NCBI GenBank assembly: GCA_003132905.1
Contig: PKZC01000453.1
Coordinates: forward strand, 21,446 to 48,253
Direction of reading: 5' to 3'
Source: Bryobacterales bacterium
Lineage (GTDB): Bacteria; Acidobacteriota; Terriglobia; Bryobacterales; Bryobacteraceae
Length of the DNA stretch: 26,808 nucleotides
Of this stretch, positions 8,413 to 16,137 are shown one piece after another (the first letter of the stretch is position 1; every line of letters starts with the position of its first letter). A program made the translations under genes and the position numbers. Under the pieces are notes generated by a model. It saw only the letters and a list, made by a program, of their open reading frames with translations. It was not told where the DNA came from and ran no database searches.

Positions 8413-8771
8413 CCACCCCCAACGGGGCGTATTTTCGGAATAAATTGCCCACGCATTCGCAGATACAGGACTTTACCGCTCTCGAGCAGCAGCAGTTCAA
8501 GCCCGATTCCGATGGACATCTGTTTTTGATCACGCCGCAAGAAATGGAAAGCCTGGCGCATCAAGCCGGCTTAGAAGTTGAAAGACTGGTCCTCTGGGCC
8601 ACGCCGGCGGTTACCGGCCACGCCAAACTGGCGATGCTGTCCAATCCGGTTTTTTGTTGGGGCTGTTATCAACTGGAGCGTCTCTCTCAGAGTTTGCCCT
8701 TTAGTATCAAAGAGAAGGCGTGCTTCAATTTTTCAGCCGTTCTGACCATCAAACAACCAACGGCGCCATGA
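8403..8771 (+). CDS. C-terminal part of frameshifted SAM methyltransferase
   Basis: In the third frame, reading from about 8403, the sequence gives SLLTTPNGAYFRNKLPTHSQ and continues for about 110 residues to TGA at 8769-8771. TTPNG followed by a region rich in His and Asp is the typical distal half of type-11/12 methyltransferases. The nearest start codon in this frame is TTG at 8445, which lies after the conserved strand, so the segment is not a plausible gene of its own. It completes the protein begun at 7906. The stop overlaps the ATG of the next gene (ATGA at 8768-8771), the coupling used elsewhere in this operon, which argues that the two pieces were once one coupled gene. Confidence 0.65.
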   Translation, partial: SLLTTPNGAYFRNKLPTHSQIQDFTALEQQQFKPDSDGHLFLITPQEMESLAHQAGLEVERLVLWATPAVTGHAKLAMLSNPVFCWGCYQLERLSQSLPFSIKEKACFNFSAVLTIKQPTAP

Positions 8772-10015
8772 CTCAGGCTCAGCAGAGTACAGCAACGGTG
8801 TCGGAGATCAGGCTGCAGAAACCGCGCATTGGCCTGATATGTGACTTCGTAGAAGAAAACTGGCCCAGCATGGATCTGGTAGCCAATATGGTTTTTGAGC
8901 GCCTGGAGCAGGAGCATTCCTCTACTCTGGAGGTGACCCGAATTTGTCCCCCGTTGCGGCAGCGCTTTGGGCGGCTGCCAGGGATCGGGCAAGCAGCCAT
9001 GTTTCATAACGCCGACCGCTTGTTAAATCGCTTCGTCGACTACGGCCGGTCCCTAAAGCCGCGAGCGCAAGAGTTCGATCTGTATCATTTGATAGACCAT
9101 AGCTACTCCCAGCTCGTCTTGGATCTTCCGGCGGGCAAAACCGTGGTCACTTGCCATGATTTGGATACATTCCGTTGCGTGTTGGATCCCGCACGCCAGC
9201 CCCGCCCGCGCTGGTTTCGCGCCATGACGGAGCGTATCTTGAACGGATTTCGTAAGGCAGCTCACGTTATTGCGGTCAGCGAGACCACCGGCGATGAGAT
9301 TGTGCGCCTCGGCCTACACCCTCCTGAGCGGGTCACAGTTATCTCGAATGGAGTCCACCCATCGTGTTCTCCTTTATCCAATCCGGTGGCCGACTCCCAA
9401 TTAAGCCGTCTTCTGCCGATAGATTCTCAGGACGGTATTTGGCTTTTGAACGTGGGAAGTTCTATGCCTCGTAAACGATTGGATCTGCTACTACGTGTGT
9501 TCGCTGAGGTTCGCAAGCACATGGCGAATGTTCGTTTGCTGCGCATAGGCGAGCGGCTGACTAGCGAACAAAGGCAACTGGCGCAGAATCTGGGAGTGGA
9601 ATCCTCGATCGTTGAATTGAGCGGGTTGGATCGGGAAGTTTTGGCCGCCGCCTATCGCCGCGCCGCCCTTTTGCTGCACACGGCCGAAGCGGAAGGCTTT
9701 GGATTGCCCCTCATCGAGGCCATGGCGTGCGGGTGCCCGGTGATCGCAAGCGATCTGCCGGTGTTGCGAGAAGTGGGCGGAATGGCCGCCAGTTACTGCG
9801 CCGTAGGGGATATAGAAGGCTGGAAGAATACGATCCTGGCAGCCATACAAGGATCGCCAAAACATCAAGAAAACAGCAAATTGGAACGCGAACGGGGTTT
9901 CTCCAACGCGGCGCGTTTCTCGTGGTCGCAAAATGCCGCCCGGACTGCTGGCATCTATGAAAAACTGCTTCGAGGAACAGCTGCTGCGGGACAATTACTA
10001 GGAAAGGGAATATGA
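8768..10015 (+). CDS. Glycosyltransferase family 4 (GT-B)
   Basis: With the ATG at 8768 the protein has 415 residues. An upstream GTG at 8720 in the same frame is rejected because it lies inside the preceding coding sequence and because ATGA overlap at 8768 matches the operon style. IGLICDFVEENWPSMDLV (21-38) begins the N-domain, TCHDLDTF (128-135) and VIAVSETT (167-174) close it. The C-domain has LLNVGSSMPRKRLDLLL (226-242) and E-x7-E at E309/E317 (EGFGLPLIE), followed by a conserved ACGCPVIASD segment. These are features of mannosyltransferase-like GT4 enzymes. GDP-mannose or its derivatives would be plausible donors next to gmd, but that is inference. Confidence 0.85.
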   Translation: MTQAQQSTATVSEIRLQKPRIGLICDFVEENWPSMDLVANMVFERLEQEHSSTLEVTRICPPLRQRFGRLPGIGQAAMFHNADRLLNRFVDYGRSLKPRAQEFDLYHLIDHSYSQLVLDLPAGKTVVTCHDLDTFRCVLDPARQPRPRWFRAMTERILNGFRKAAHVIAVSETTGDEIVRLGLHPPERVTVISNGVHPSCSPLSNPVADSQLSRLLPIDSQDGIWLLNVGSSMPRKRLDLLLRVFAEVRKHMANVRLLRIGERLTSEQRQLAQNLGVESSIVELSGLDREVLAAAYRRAALLLHTAEAEGFGLPLIEAMACGCPVIASDLPVLREVGGMAASYCAVGDIEGWKNTILAAIQGSPKHQENSKLERERGFSNAARFSWSQNAARTAGIYEKLLRGTAAAGQLLGKGI

Positions 10016-11025
10016 CGAAGAGAGCGCTTATTACGGGAATCACAGGGCAGGACGGAAGCTATCTTGCCGAACACCTCTTGGATTTAGGCTATGAGGTTCA
10101 TGGATTGGTTCGGCGCGTCGCCCTGGAGCAGCCCGGGTTGCGTTTTAGCCGCCTGAAGGGCTGCCTGGATCGTATTCACCTGCATCCGGGAAGCCTGGAC
10201 AGCTATGCCAGCATATTCCATATTTTCACCAAGCAACAGTTCGACGAATGTTATCATCTGGCCGCCCAGAGTTTCGTTGCTGAAAGCTTCGCGGATGGTT
10301 TTTCGACCATGGGCACCAACATCAACGGGACGCACTATGTCCTGGCGGCGCTGCGGGAAGTGCAGCCCAAGTGCAAGTTCTATTTCGCCGGATCGAGCGA
10401 AATGTTCGGAAAGGTGCATGAAACGCCACAGCGCGAGAGCACGCCGTTTCATCCACGAAGCCCCTATGGCGTCAGCAAGGTAACGGGCTTTTATCTGGCT
10501 CTCAATTACCGCGAGGCTTATGACATGCCGTGCTCCAACGGCATTTTGTTCAACCATGAGAGCCCGCGGCGAGGCTTTGAATTCGTCACGCGAAAAATTA
10601 CCGACGGCGTAGCTCGAATCAAGCTGGGTCTTGCTTCCGAGTTGCTTCTGGGAAACCTGGAAGCCAAGCGAGACTGGGGGCACGCCCGGGATTTCGTCCG
10701 CGCCATGCACCTCATGCTGCAGCAGCCGGAAGCCGATGACTTTGTGGTCGCTACGGGCGAAACCCATAGTGTGCGCGAGTTCTGCGAGCTGGCTTTCGGG
10801 GAAGTCGGTTTGGATTATCGAGACTACGTCCGGAAAAATGAAGCCGTCTACCGTCCTGCGGAAGTGGATCTGTTGATCGGAGATTACACCAAGGCTCGAA
10901 AAGTGTTGCAATGGGAACCGAAGGTCAAGTTTGCCGCTCTGGTCAAGGAAATGGTCCATGCCGATTTGGAACTGCTCTCCTCCACGCGTTACCATGAGCA
11001 GCCTGTAACAGTTTTGGCGAGATAG
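10012..11025 (+). CDS. gmd: GDP-mannose 4,6-dehydratase
   Basis: A 337-residue extended short-chain dehydrogenase. It converts GDP-D-mannose to GDP-4-keto-6-deoxy-D-mannose in the cytosol, the branch point to GDP-fucose, GDP-rhamnose, GDP-perosamine and related sugars. Evidence: NADP-binding GITGQDGSY (9-17), catalytic SSE at 128-130, Y152-x3-K156 (YGVSK), the highly characteristic NHESPRRG (181-188) and RDWGHARDFVRAMHLM (220-235). The GQDG and NHESPRRG motifs separate Gmd from other epimerases. Length is within the Gmd range, slightly short. The ATG overlaps the previous stop (ATGA). No fucose synthase, RMD reductase or perosamine synthase follows in this window; only a 15-residue epimerase-like leader is seen, fused to the next gene. 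Confidence 0.93.
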   Translation: MTKRALITGITGQDGSYLAEHLLDLGYEVHGLVRRVALEQPGLRFSRLKGCLDRIHLHPGSLDSYASIFHIFTKQQFDECYHLAAQSFVAESFADGFSTMGTNINGTHYVLAALREVQPKCKFYFAGSSEMFGKVHETPQRESTPFHPRSPYGVSKVTGFYLALNYREAYDMPCSNGILFNHESPRRGFEFVTRKITDGVARIKLGLASELLLGNLEAKRDWGHARDFVRAMHLMLQQPEADDFVVATGETHSVREFCELAFGEVGLDYRDYVRKNEAVYRPAEVDLLIGDYTKARKVLQWEPKVKFAALVKEMVHADLELLSSTRYHEQPVTVLAR

Positions 11026-11033
11026 CAATCCAT

Positions 11034-11037
11034 GGAG
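11034..11037 (+). promoter_or_regulatory. Shine-Dalgarno for the fused GT4 at 11044
   Basis: GGAG lies 6 nt before ATG 11044, ideal spacing. It fixes the start of the 11044 gene at the epimerase-like leader rather than at the glycosyltransferase domain. Confidence 0.6.
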
Positions 11038-11043
11038 TGAAGC

Positions 11044-12231
11044 ATGAAAACTATCATTACGGGAGGCGCAGGCTTCATCCCAAGCAACGCCCGTAAGGAG
11101 CAGCCCAAGCTTCGTGTTTTGCAGGTGGGGAAATTTTATCCGCCTCACCGGGGAGGCATCGAAACCCATCTGCAAGCGCTGTGCGGAGTACTGCGCCAGC
11201 ATGCCGATCTGAGCGTCATTGTCTCGAGCGAGAATCGCGACACCGTGGAAGAGGTCGTCGATTCGGTTCCGGTGGCGCGTTTGTCCACCTTAATAACCGC
11301 GTTCTCAACGCCCATCTCGCTGGGTATGGCTTCGCGCATTCGCCATTCCAACGCCGACCTGGTACATATCCATTGGCCCAATCCTACTGCCGTCCTGGCC
11401 TATCTGGCCAGCGGCCATCGCGGGACCCTGGTGGTCACATACCACAGCGATACGATCAAGCAGAAAGTGCTGGGCCCCTTGTTTGAGCCCATCCTCAAAC
11501 TGGCTCTACGCAAGAGCGCTGCAATCATCGCGGCCTCGCCGAACTATGTAGCGAGTTCTCCGGTGCTGCAAGCGTTTCGCGACCGCTGCCACGTGATTCC
11601 TTTTGGCATCGACACGGCTCAGTTCGAGCGGCGCGATCCGGAAGCCGTGCGGGAGGTTCGCGATCGGCATGGCGACCGCTTAATCGTCAGCGTGGGCCGG
11701 CTGGTCTATTACAAAGGGTTCGACGTTCTGATCCGTGCCATGGCATCGGTGCGCGGCAAACTTGTCATCATCGGGGACGGCCCATTGCGCGCAGAACTGG
11801 AAAGCCTCGCCGTGCAGGTGGGAGTTTCAGACAAAGTGGTCTTTGCGGGCGAAATCAGCGACGCCGCTGTCCGGGCCCATTATCACGCCGCCGATCTGTT
11901 CGTGCTGGCATCGGTGGCGCGCAGTGAAGCTCTCGGAATCGTGCAGATTGAAGCGTTGGCTGCCGGTCTTCCAGTGGTCAACACTAACCTCGACACGGGT
12001 GTCCCGTTCGTTTCACTCGACGGACAAACCGGTTTAACCGTCCCACCGGGCAATGCGCAAGCGTTGGCCGCGGCCATCAATCGGCTGTTGGACGACGACG
12101 CCTTGCGCCACACGTTCGGGCAAGCCGGCGTTCGCCGGGCCAAGCAGGAGTTCAGCCTGGATAGCATGCTTCGCCGCACGCTGGATCTTTACCAGACCGT
12201 GCGCGCGGGGAGAGGAGCGCGCGTTTCCTAA
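11044..12231 (+). CDS. GT4 glycosyltransferase with epimerase-derived leader
   Basis: A 395-residue protein. From residue about 22 it is an ordinary GT4: KLRVLQVGKFYPPHRGGIE (22-40) with the GGIE loop, HIHWPN (108-113), ASPNY (164-168), VSVGRLVYYKGFDVLI (215-230), IGDGP (243-247) and E-x7-E at E295/E303 (EALGIVQIE). The first 15 residues, MKTIITGGAGFIPSN, instead match the start of NAD-dependent epimerases/dehydratases (consensus TGGAGFIGSN) and have no role in GT4 enzymes. A good ribosome site precedes ATG 11044, so the leader is probably translated. A second SD-like AAGGAG at 11095 sits 6 nt before AAG 11107, where the native GT start would be expected. I read this as a deletion fusion between a lost epimerase gene and the GT. 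GT activity itself looks intact. Confidence 0.82.
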   Translation: MKTIITGGAGFIPSNARKEQPKLRVLQVGKFYPPHRGGIETHLQALCGVLRQHADLSVIVSSENRDTVEEVVDSVPVARLSTLITAFSTPISLGMASRIRHSNADLVHIHWPNPTAVLAYLASGHRGTLVVTYHSDTIKQKVLGPLFEPILKLALRKSAAIIAASPNYVASSPVLQAFRDRCHVIPFGIDTAQFERRDPEAVREVRDRHGDRLIVSVGRLVYYKGFDVLIRAMASVRGKLVIIGDGPLRAELESLAVQVGVSDKVVFAGEISDAAVRAHYHAADLFVLASVARSEALGIVQIEALAAGLPVVNTNLDTGVPFVSLDGQTGLTVPPGNAQALAAAINRLLDDDALRHTFGQAGVRRAKQEFSLDSMLRRTLDLYQTVRAGRGARVS

Positions 12232-13775
12232 TGGCGCCCATGGACTTCGAGAACAGCTTGGAAAATATCGACGATGGCTCCCAGCCGGCTGCCTACTCTG
12301 AGGGGGAGGGCGCTCTGCTCTCCATTCTCGTCCCGCTTTATAACGAGGCGGAGTTCATTCAGGCCGTGCTGAAGCGAATAGTGCTCACCCCTCTGCCGCA
12401 TGGGTTGCGGCGTGAAATTGTTGTGGCCGACGACGCGTCCACCGACGGCTCGCCAGAATTGGTGGAAGCGGTAGCCGCGCGGTATCCGGGATTGATCCGG
12501 CTGGTCCGATGCCCGAAGAATCGCGGCAAGGGCGCCGCCATCCGCGCCGCACTAGAGCATGCGACCGGCGAATATTGCCTGATCCAGGATGCGGACCTGG
12601 AGTACAATCCGCAAGACTATCCGTTGCTGTTGGAGCCGCTGCTGGATGGCTCGGCGGATGTCGTCTACGGCTCTCGATTCCTGAGCTCGGGGCGGCGTCG
12701 CGTGCTTTACTATTGGCACAGCGTCGCCAACCACGCGCTCACTACGCTCTGCAACATCATTTCCAACCTCAACCTGACGGATATGGAAACCTGCTATAAG
12801 GCTTTCCGTACCCCGTTACTGAAAAGTATTCCCATCCGCAGCAATCGTTTTGGGATTGAGCCAGAGATCACCATCAAGATCGCCAAACGCCAGGCCCGCG
12901 TTTATGAGGTGCCCATCAGCTACAGCGGACGCACATATGAGGAAGGCAAAAAAATCGGGCTGAAGGACGCTTTCCAAGCAGTGGGCGTTATGTTGCGCTG
13001 TTGGATCTCTGACGATCTTTATAAAGATCCCGGCGCTGAGATATTGGACGCCTTCTCGGTTGCCCCTCGCTTCAATCGTTGGATGGCCGATACCATCCGT
13101 CCCTACGTGCGGGAGCGGGTTTTAGAGATTGGAGCCGGGATGGGCAACCTTACCCATGCGCTGGCTCGCGGCAGGCAGCGCTATATTGCAAGCGACATAG
13201 ACCACGAGCATTTATCGCGCCTGCAGTCGCGGCTCCGGCATTTCCTCAACGTGGAAACGCGCACCTGCGATCTTTCGAAGTCTTCCGATTTCGAGCCGCT
13301 GGCCGACGCAGTGGACACCGTGATTTGCCTGAACGTCCTGGAGCACATTGAAGACGATCTGGGCGCTCTGCGAAACATCCACAGCGCGCTCTCGCCGGGC
13401 GGCCGCGCCATCGTTCTGGTGCCTTGCGGGCAGGAGATTTACGGGCAACTGGACGTGATCCTGGGCCACTATCGCAGATACTCCGAAGCCCAGCTGCGAG
13501 CGGTATTCGAACAAGCAGGTTTTGAAGTGGAACGCGTCTTGCAATTCAATCGCATCTCGCGGCCGAGCTGGTATATAACCGCCAAGCTTATGAAGCGTTC
13601 GCGAATCAGCCGTTTTCAGCTCAAGATTTTCGACCGGTTGGTGTGGTTGTGGCGGAGGATCGACCGATTCATTCCGTGGAAACCCACGTCCTTGATCGCC
13701 ATCGCCAGCAAGCCCCAGAACAGCTCTGTGAGCAGACAGTCGAGCGTTGAGTCCGGGGTGGCGTTAGGGAGTTAA
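12231..13775 (+). CDS. Bifunctional GT2 glycosyltransferase / SAM methyltransferase
   Basis: A 514-residue two-domain protein. The N-terminal GT-A domain has SILVPLYNEAEF (31-42), VVADDASTDGS (64-74), NRGKGAAIRAAL (97-108) and the metal-binding DAD at 120-122, with the DPM1-like segment VVYGSRF (144-150). Such domains usually transfer sugar from a nucleotide donor to polyprenyl phosphate, or start a chain. The C-terminal domain begins near 275, with motif I VLEIGAGMGNLTHAL (297-311), SDID (321-324), LNVLEHIEDD (367-376) and LSPGGRAIVLVP (387-398), a class I methyltransferase. No transmembrane helices are obvious. The ATG shares its first base with the previous TAA. Fusion implies that glycosyl transfer and methylation act on the same intermediate, which is inference. 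Confidence 0.85.
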   Translation: MAPMDFENSLENIDDGSQPAAYSEGEGALLSILVPLYNEAEFIQAVLKRIVLTPLPHGLRREIVVADDASTDGSPELVEAVAARYPGLIRLVRCPKNRGKGAAIRAALEHATGEYCLIQDADLEYNPQDYPLLLEPLLDGSADVVYGSRFLSSGRRRVLYYWHSVANHALTTLCNIISNLNLTDMETCYKAFRTPLLKSIPIRSNRFGIEPEITIKIAKRQARVYEVPISYSGRTYEEGKKIGLKDAFQAVGVMLRCWISDDLYKDPGAEILDAFSVAPRFNRWMADTIRPYVRERVLEIGAGMGNLTHALARGRQRYIASDIDHEHLSRLQSRLRHFLNVETRTCDLSKSSDFEPLADAVDTVICLNVLEHIEDDLGALRNIHSALSPGGRAIVLVPCGQEIYGQLDVILGHYRRYSEAQLRAVFEQAGFEVERVLQFNRISRPSWYITAKLMKRSRISRFQLKIFDRLVWLWRRIDRFIPWKPTSLIAIASKPQNSSVSRQSSVESGVALGS

Positions 13776-13784
13776 TTCCAGTAG

Positions 13785-13799
13785 GCAGCTTGGGGCTGC
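13785..13799 (+). repeat. Small hairpin in gap before GT-C gene
   Basis: GCAGC and GCTGC form a 5-bp stem around a 5-nt loop in the 52-nt gap between the GT2-methyltransferase gene and the next gene. No U-run follows. Weak structure, noted because gaps are rare in this operon. Confidence 0.25.
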
Positions 13800-13827
13800 A
13801 GTTGGGCGTTATTTGTTGAAAGAAGAT

Positions 13828-15429
13828 ATGTCGAGAACCCTCTCCGATGCCAACCGCAGGCCAGACTTGGCTCTGGAAGAAGAGGCAATTGTTGCCTCCG
13901 GGCCAACCGCGGTTGCACCGCGGATCGTCGAGAAGGTGCGGCCGGAAAAAAGATTCTGGTTCACGGGCGAAATGCGAATCGTCTGGGGGGCTTTGCTGCT
14001 CTACGCCTTGGGATTTGTCTTTTTTTACCCCAAGGGTCTTACCAACTCCGACGAGGTGTGTTACGTTCGACAGGCAGTCTCATTGGCATCCGGGAGCGCT
14101 ACCGTGGACGAGGTCGATCCGTTCACCGGCCAGCCCCTAAAGGAACATCCGAGTTTCTACCCGGCGGGCACCTCGACGCTCATGGTCCCCTTTGTATGGC
14201 TGGCTGGATGGCGCGGGGCATTCTTGCTTGGACTGGCGACCCTGCTCGGTTGCACGCTGCTTACGGCGCGCTGGATCGCCGATTCCGGAGGCTCGCCCCT
14301 TTACGCACTTGCAGTATTGGGATATGTGCCGGCCATGGTGATGGCTCGCACCGGGATGAGCGATCTGCCGAGCGCCTGCCTGGTGGCAGCCGGACTGTGG
14401 CTGTTTTGGGCCGGCGAGAATTCCAGCACTCCCTGGCGGCGGCTGGGCGCCGGTTTCCTGGCGGGCGCATCCCTGTGCCTGCGGGAGCCCATTGCGATAC
14501 TGTTTGCCTTCTTTTTCGCGGGAGCCTTGCTTCGGCGGGAGCGTCACGTTGTGCCGCTGATTCTCGGCGGGTTGGCTGGCGCTCTGTGCCGGCCGTTGAG
14601 CGCCGCGCTGGTGTTTGGGAATCCCTTCTTCGTGAAAGACCCCGGCTACGGATTTACCGGCGAGTTTGCGGCACAAAACGTGGTGATGTACTTGACTGCC
14701 CTCTTGGTGCTGGTACCGGGCGGTCTCATCTTCGCGCTGTTTTACCGGGGCAAGCGCTGGATCGAACTGGTGTCGACGGTGGTGCTTTTTGTCGGAGTTT
14801 TTATCGATTACAACTACAATGGAGCGTCCAGCGGAGGATTGAAGCAGTGGATGCTGTCGCTGCGGTTTTTAATCCCGCTGATTCCTATTCTGGCTTTCGC
14901 GATGGCGCATACCTGCACGCGCTGGTACGCTGCGATCAGCCGATCGCTCAGTGCTGAGCGCCGATTGACATTACAGCGTGTTTCCCAAGGTGCAGTCGCC
15001 CTGTGGGTGACTGGAATCGTAGTGGTGGGATTGCTGGTGAACTGGCGCAGCCAGCTCTGGTCCGAACTGCATGCCCAAGTGGTGCAGTCTGTCTACGCCA
15101 ATACCGACCCGGCTCAGCCCGTGATGGCGGACATTCCCGCCGCCCTGAAGTTCATAAACGAGATTCATGGACAGCGCATGTTGGTGAACTTGGACCTGGG
15201 CGAAGAAGATAATCAAGTGCGTCGCAACCAGCTGCTGCGGCTGCTCGATCAGAACAAAGCAGTCCAGATTGTCCTGTTCGATCGCGATGACAGCGACTAT
15301 TGGCAGCATCGGGCCAAGGACGACGAAACCTTTATTGCCGATATCTCGCAACAATTGCATGCGACCTTGAAGGTGCAGCAGCGCTTTCCGGGGTTGGGCG
15401 TGTTGCAGATTTGGAACGTGCGGATTTGA
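13828..15429 (+). CDS. GT-C integral membrane glycosyltransferase (GT39-like)
   Basis: With ATG at 13828 the protein has 533 residues. A TTG at 13813 is in frame, but the purine-rich GAAAGAAG just before the ATG favours the later start. A polar N-terminus of about 50 residues precedes the first helix (51-67). An extracytoplasmic loop follows with NSDEVCYVRQA (73-83); the acidic DE pair in the first loop is the catalytic signature of GT-C enzymes such as ArnT and GT39 proteins. EHPSFYPAGTS (106-116) resembles the family's downstream loop. About ten helices follow, then a soluble C-terminal region of about 120 residues. It should take a polyprenyl-phosphate sugar and modify a glycan or protein in the periplasm. 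Substrate unknown. Confidence 0.65.
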   Translation: MSRTLSDANRRPDLALEEEAIVASGPTAVAPRIVEKVRPEKRFWFTGEMRIVWGALLLYALGFVFFYPKGLTNSDEVCYVRQAVSLASGSATVDEVDPFTGQPLKEHPSFYPAGTSTLMVPFVWLAGWRGAFLLGLATLLGCTLLTARWIADSGGSPLYALAVLGYVPAMVMARTGMSDLPSACLVAAGLWLFWAGENSSTPWRRLGAGFLAGASLCLREPIAILFAFFFAGALLRRERHVVPLILGGLAGALCRPLSAALVFGNPFFVKDPGYGFTGEFAAQNVVMYLTALLVLVPGGLIFALFYRGKRWIELVSTVVLFVGVFIDYNYNGASSGGLKQWMLSLRFLIPLIPILAFAMAHTCTRWYAAISRSLSAERRLTLQRVSQGAVALWVTGIVVVGLLVNWRSQLWSELHAQVVQSVYANTDPAQPVMADIPAALKFINEIHGQRMLVNLDLGEEDNQVRRNQLLRLLDQNKAVQIVLFDRDDSDYWQHRAKDDETFIADISQQLHATLKVQQRFPGLGVLQIWNVRI

Positions 15430-15435
15430 GCGCGA

Positions 15436-16137
15436 GTGGCCGCTCTTGAGGATGCCGCAGTAGCCGGTTTGGTCCGATCCTCCCCAAGGCGGCACAGCCG
15501 CTGGCTGCTTCCAGTCCTATTCGCCGCGCTGCTGCTGATCCTATCGCTGCTGGCGTTTCCTCAGCCCGCTCTCATCGGGTTGGGAAGATCTCTGGTGGTT
15601 TCCGATCCGCTGGAGCACGCCGACTTGATTTACGTACTGGCGGGTGACTTTTGGGGCAGTCGTGTGCTCTTAGCCGCTCGTCTGGGAGCGCAGGGTTGGG
15701 CGTCCAAAGTGATCATGAGCGGAGGTCTTTATACCAGCGGCGATGTCTCGGACTTTACGGGCGATCTGGCTGTGGACTTCCTGGTGAAGCAAGGCTACCC
15801 GCGCAGCCTTTTTCTTACCGTTCCGCTGAGCGCCCGATCCACTGTCGATGAGGCCCGCGCCATGGGCCCCCTCTTCCATCGGCTCGGCGCCAAGCGGATT
15901 ATTTTAGTGACCAGCAACTTCCATTCTCGCCGCGCCAAGGAGGTTTTTCGCTTATTCCTTCCTGAATTTGATTTTCGAATGGAGAGCGCGGCCGACGACG
16001 CCTTCGATCCGGGGGCCTGGTGGACGAAGCCGCAAGAACGGCATCTGCTCTTTTCCGAATATCAAAAAATGCTTGGGACGTATCTGGTGAGATTCCATTT
16101 GGCCTCGGCCGGATGGCTTCGGCAAGGCCGCCTCTAA
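15436..16137 (+). CDS. YdcF/ElyC-family (DUF218) membrane-anchored protein
   Basis: A 233-residue protein. A basic N-terminus (to residue 22) and a hydrophobic helix (about 23-42) anchor it in the inner membrane, and the rest should be periplasmic. DUF218 features: ADLIYVLAGD (62-71), SRVLLAARL (75-83), VIMSGG (92-97), STVDEARAM (135-143) and the strongly conserved LVTSNFHSRRAKEVFR (157-172). In the family, ElyC and SanA affect envelope integrity and lipid-carrier use, but the biochemical reaction is unproven. The GTG start lies 6 nt after the previous stop; no ATG fits the N-terminal anchor. Its stop overlaps the ATG of the flippase gene, so a role in undecaprenyl-linked glycan metabolism is plausible by context. 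Confidence 0.8.
   Translation: MAALEDAAVAGLVRSSPRRHSRWLLPVLFAALLLILSLLAFPQPALIGLGRSLVVSDPLEHADLIYVLAGDFWGSRVLLAARLGAQGWASKVIMSGGLYTSGDVSDFTGDLAVDFLVKQGYPRSLFLTVPLSARSTVDEARAMGPLFHRLGAKRIILVTSNFHSRRAKEVFRLFLPEFDFRMESAADDAFDPGAWWTKPQERHLLFSEYQKMLGTYLVRFHLASAGWLRQGRL

Noticed and set aside
8395..8415. Programmed ribosomal frameshift joining the two methyltransferase pieces
   Set aside because: No X-XXY-YYZ slippery heptamer in the correct phase at the junction, and a shift would still leave the protein four residues short, without the GG loop.
8720..8767. Upstream GTG start for the GT4 ending at 10015
   Set aside because: Lies inside the preceding coding sequence; ATG 8768 forms the ATGA overlap used throughout the operon and precedes the conserved N-terminus.
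10084..11202. Long antisense frame of 372 codons opposite gmd
   Set aside because: Mirror-frame by-product of a strongly biased GC-rich coding gene; no recognisable domain and it covers gmd almost completely.
14058..14957. Frame of 299 codons inside the GT-C gene
   Set aside because: Same-strand shadow frame; arginine- and glycine-rich translation without motifs, while the 13828 frame has clear membrane helices.
16020..16136. Longer N-terminus of the flippase from ATG 16020
   Set aside because: Overlaps the conserved C-terminus of the YdcF-family gene; ATG 16137 gives a TAATG junction and a normal Wzx start.
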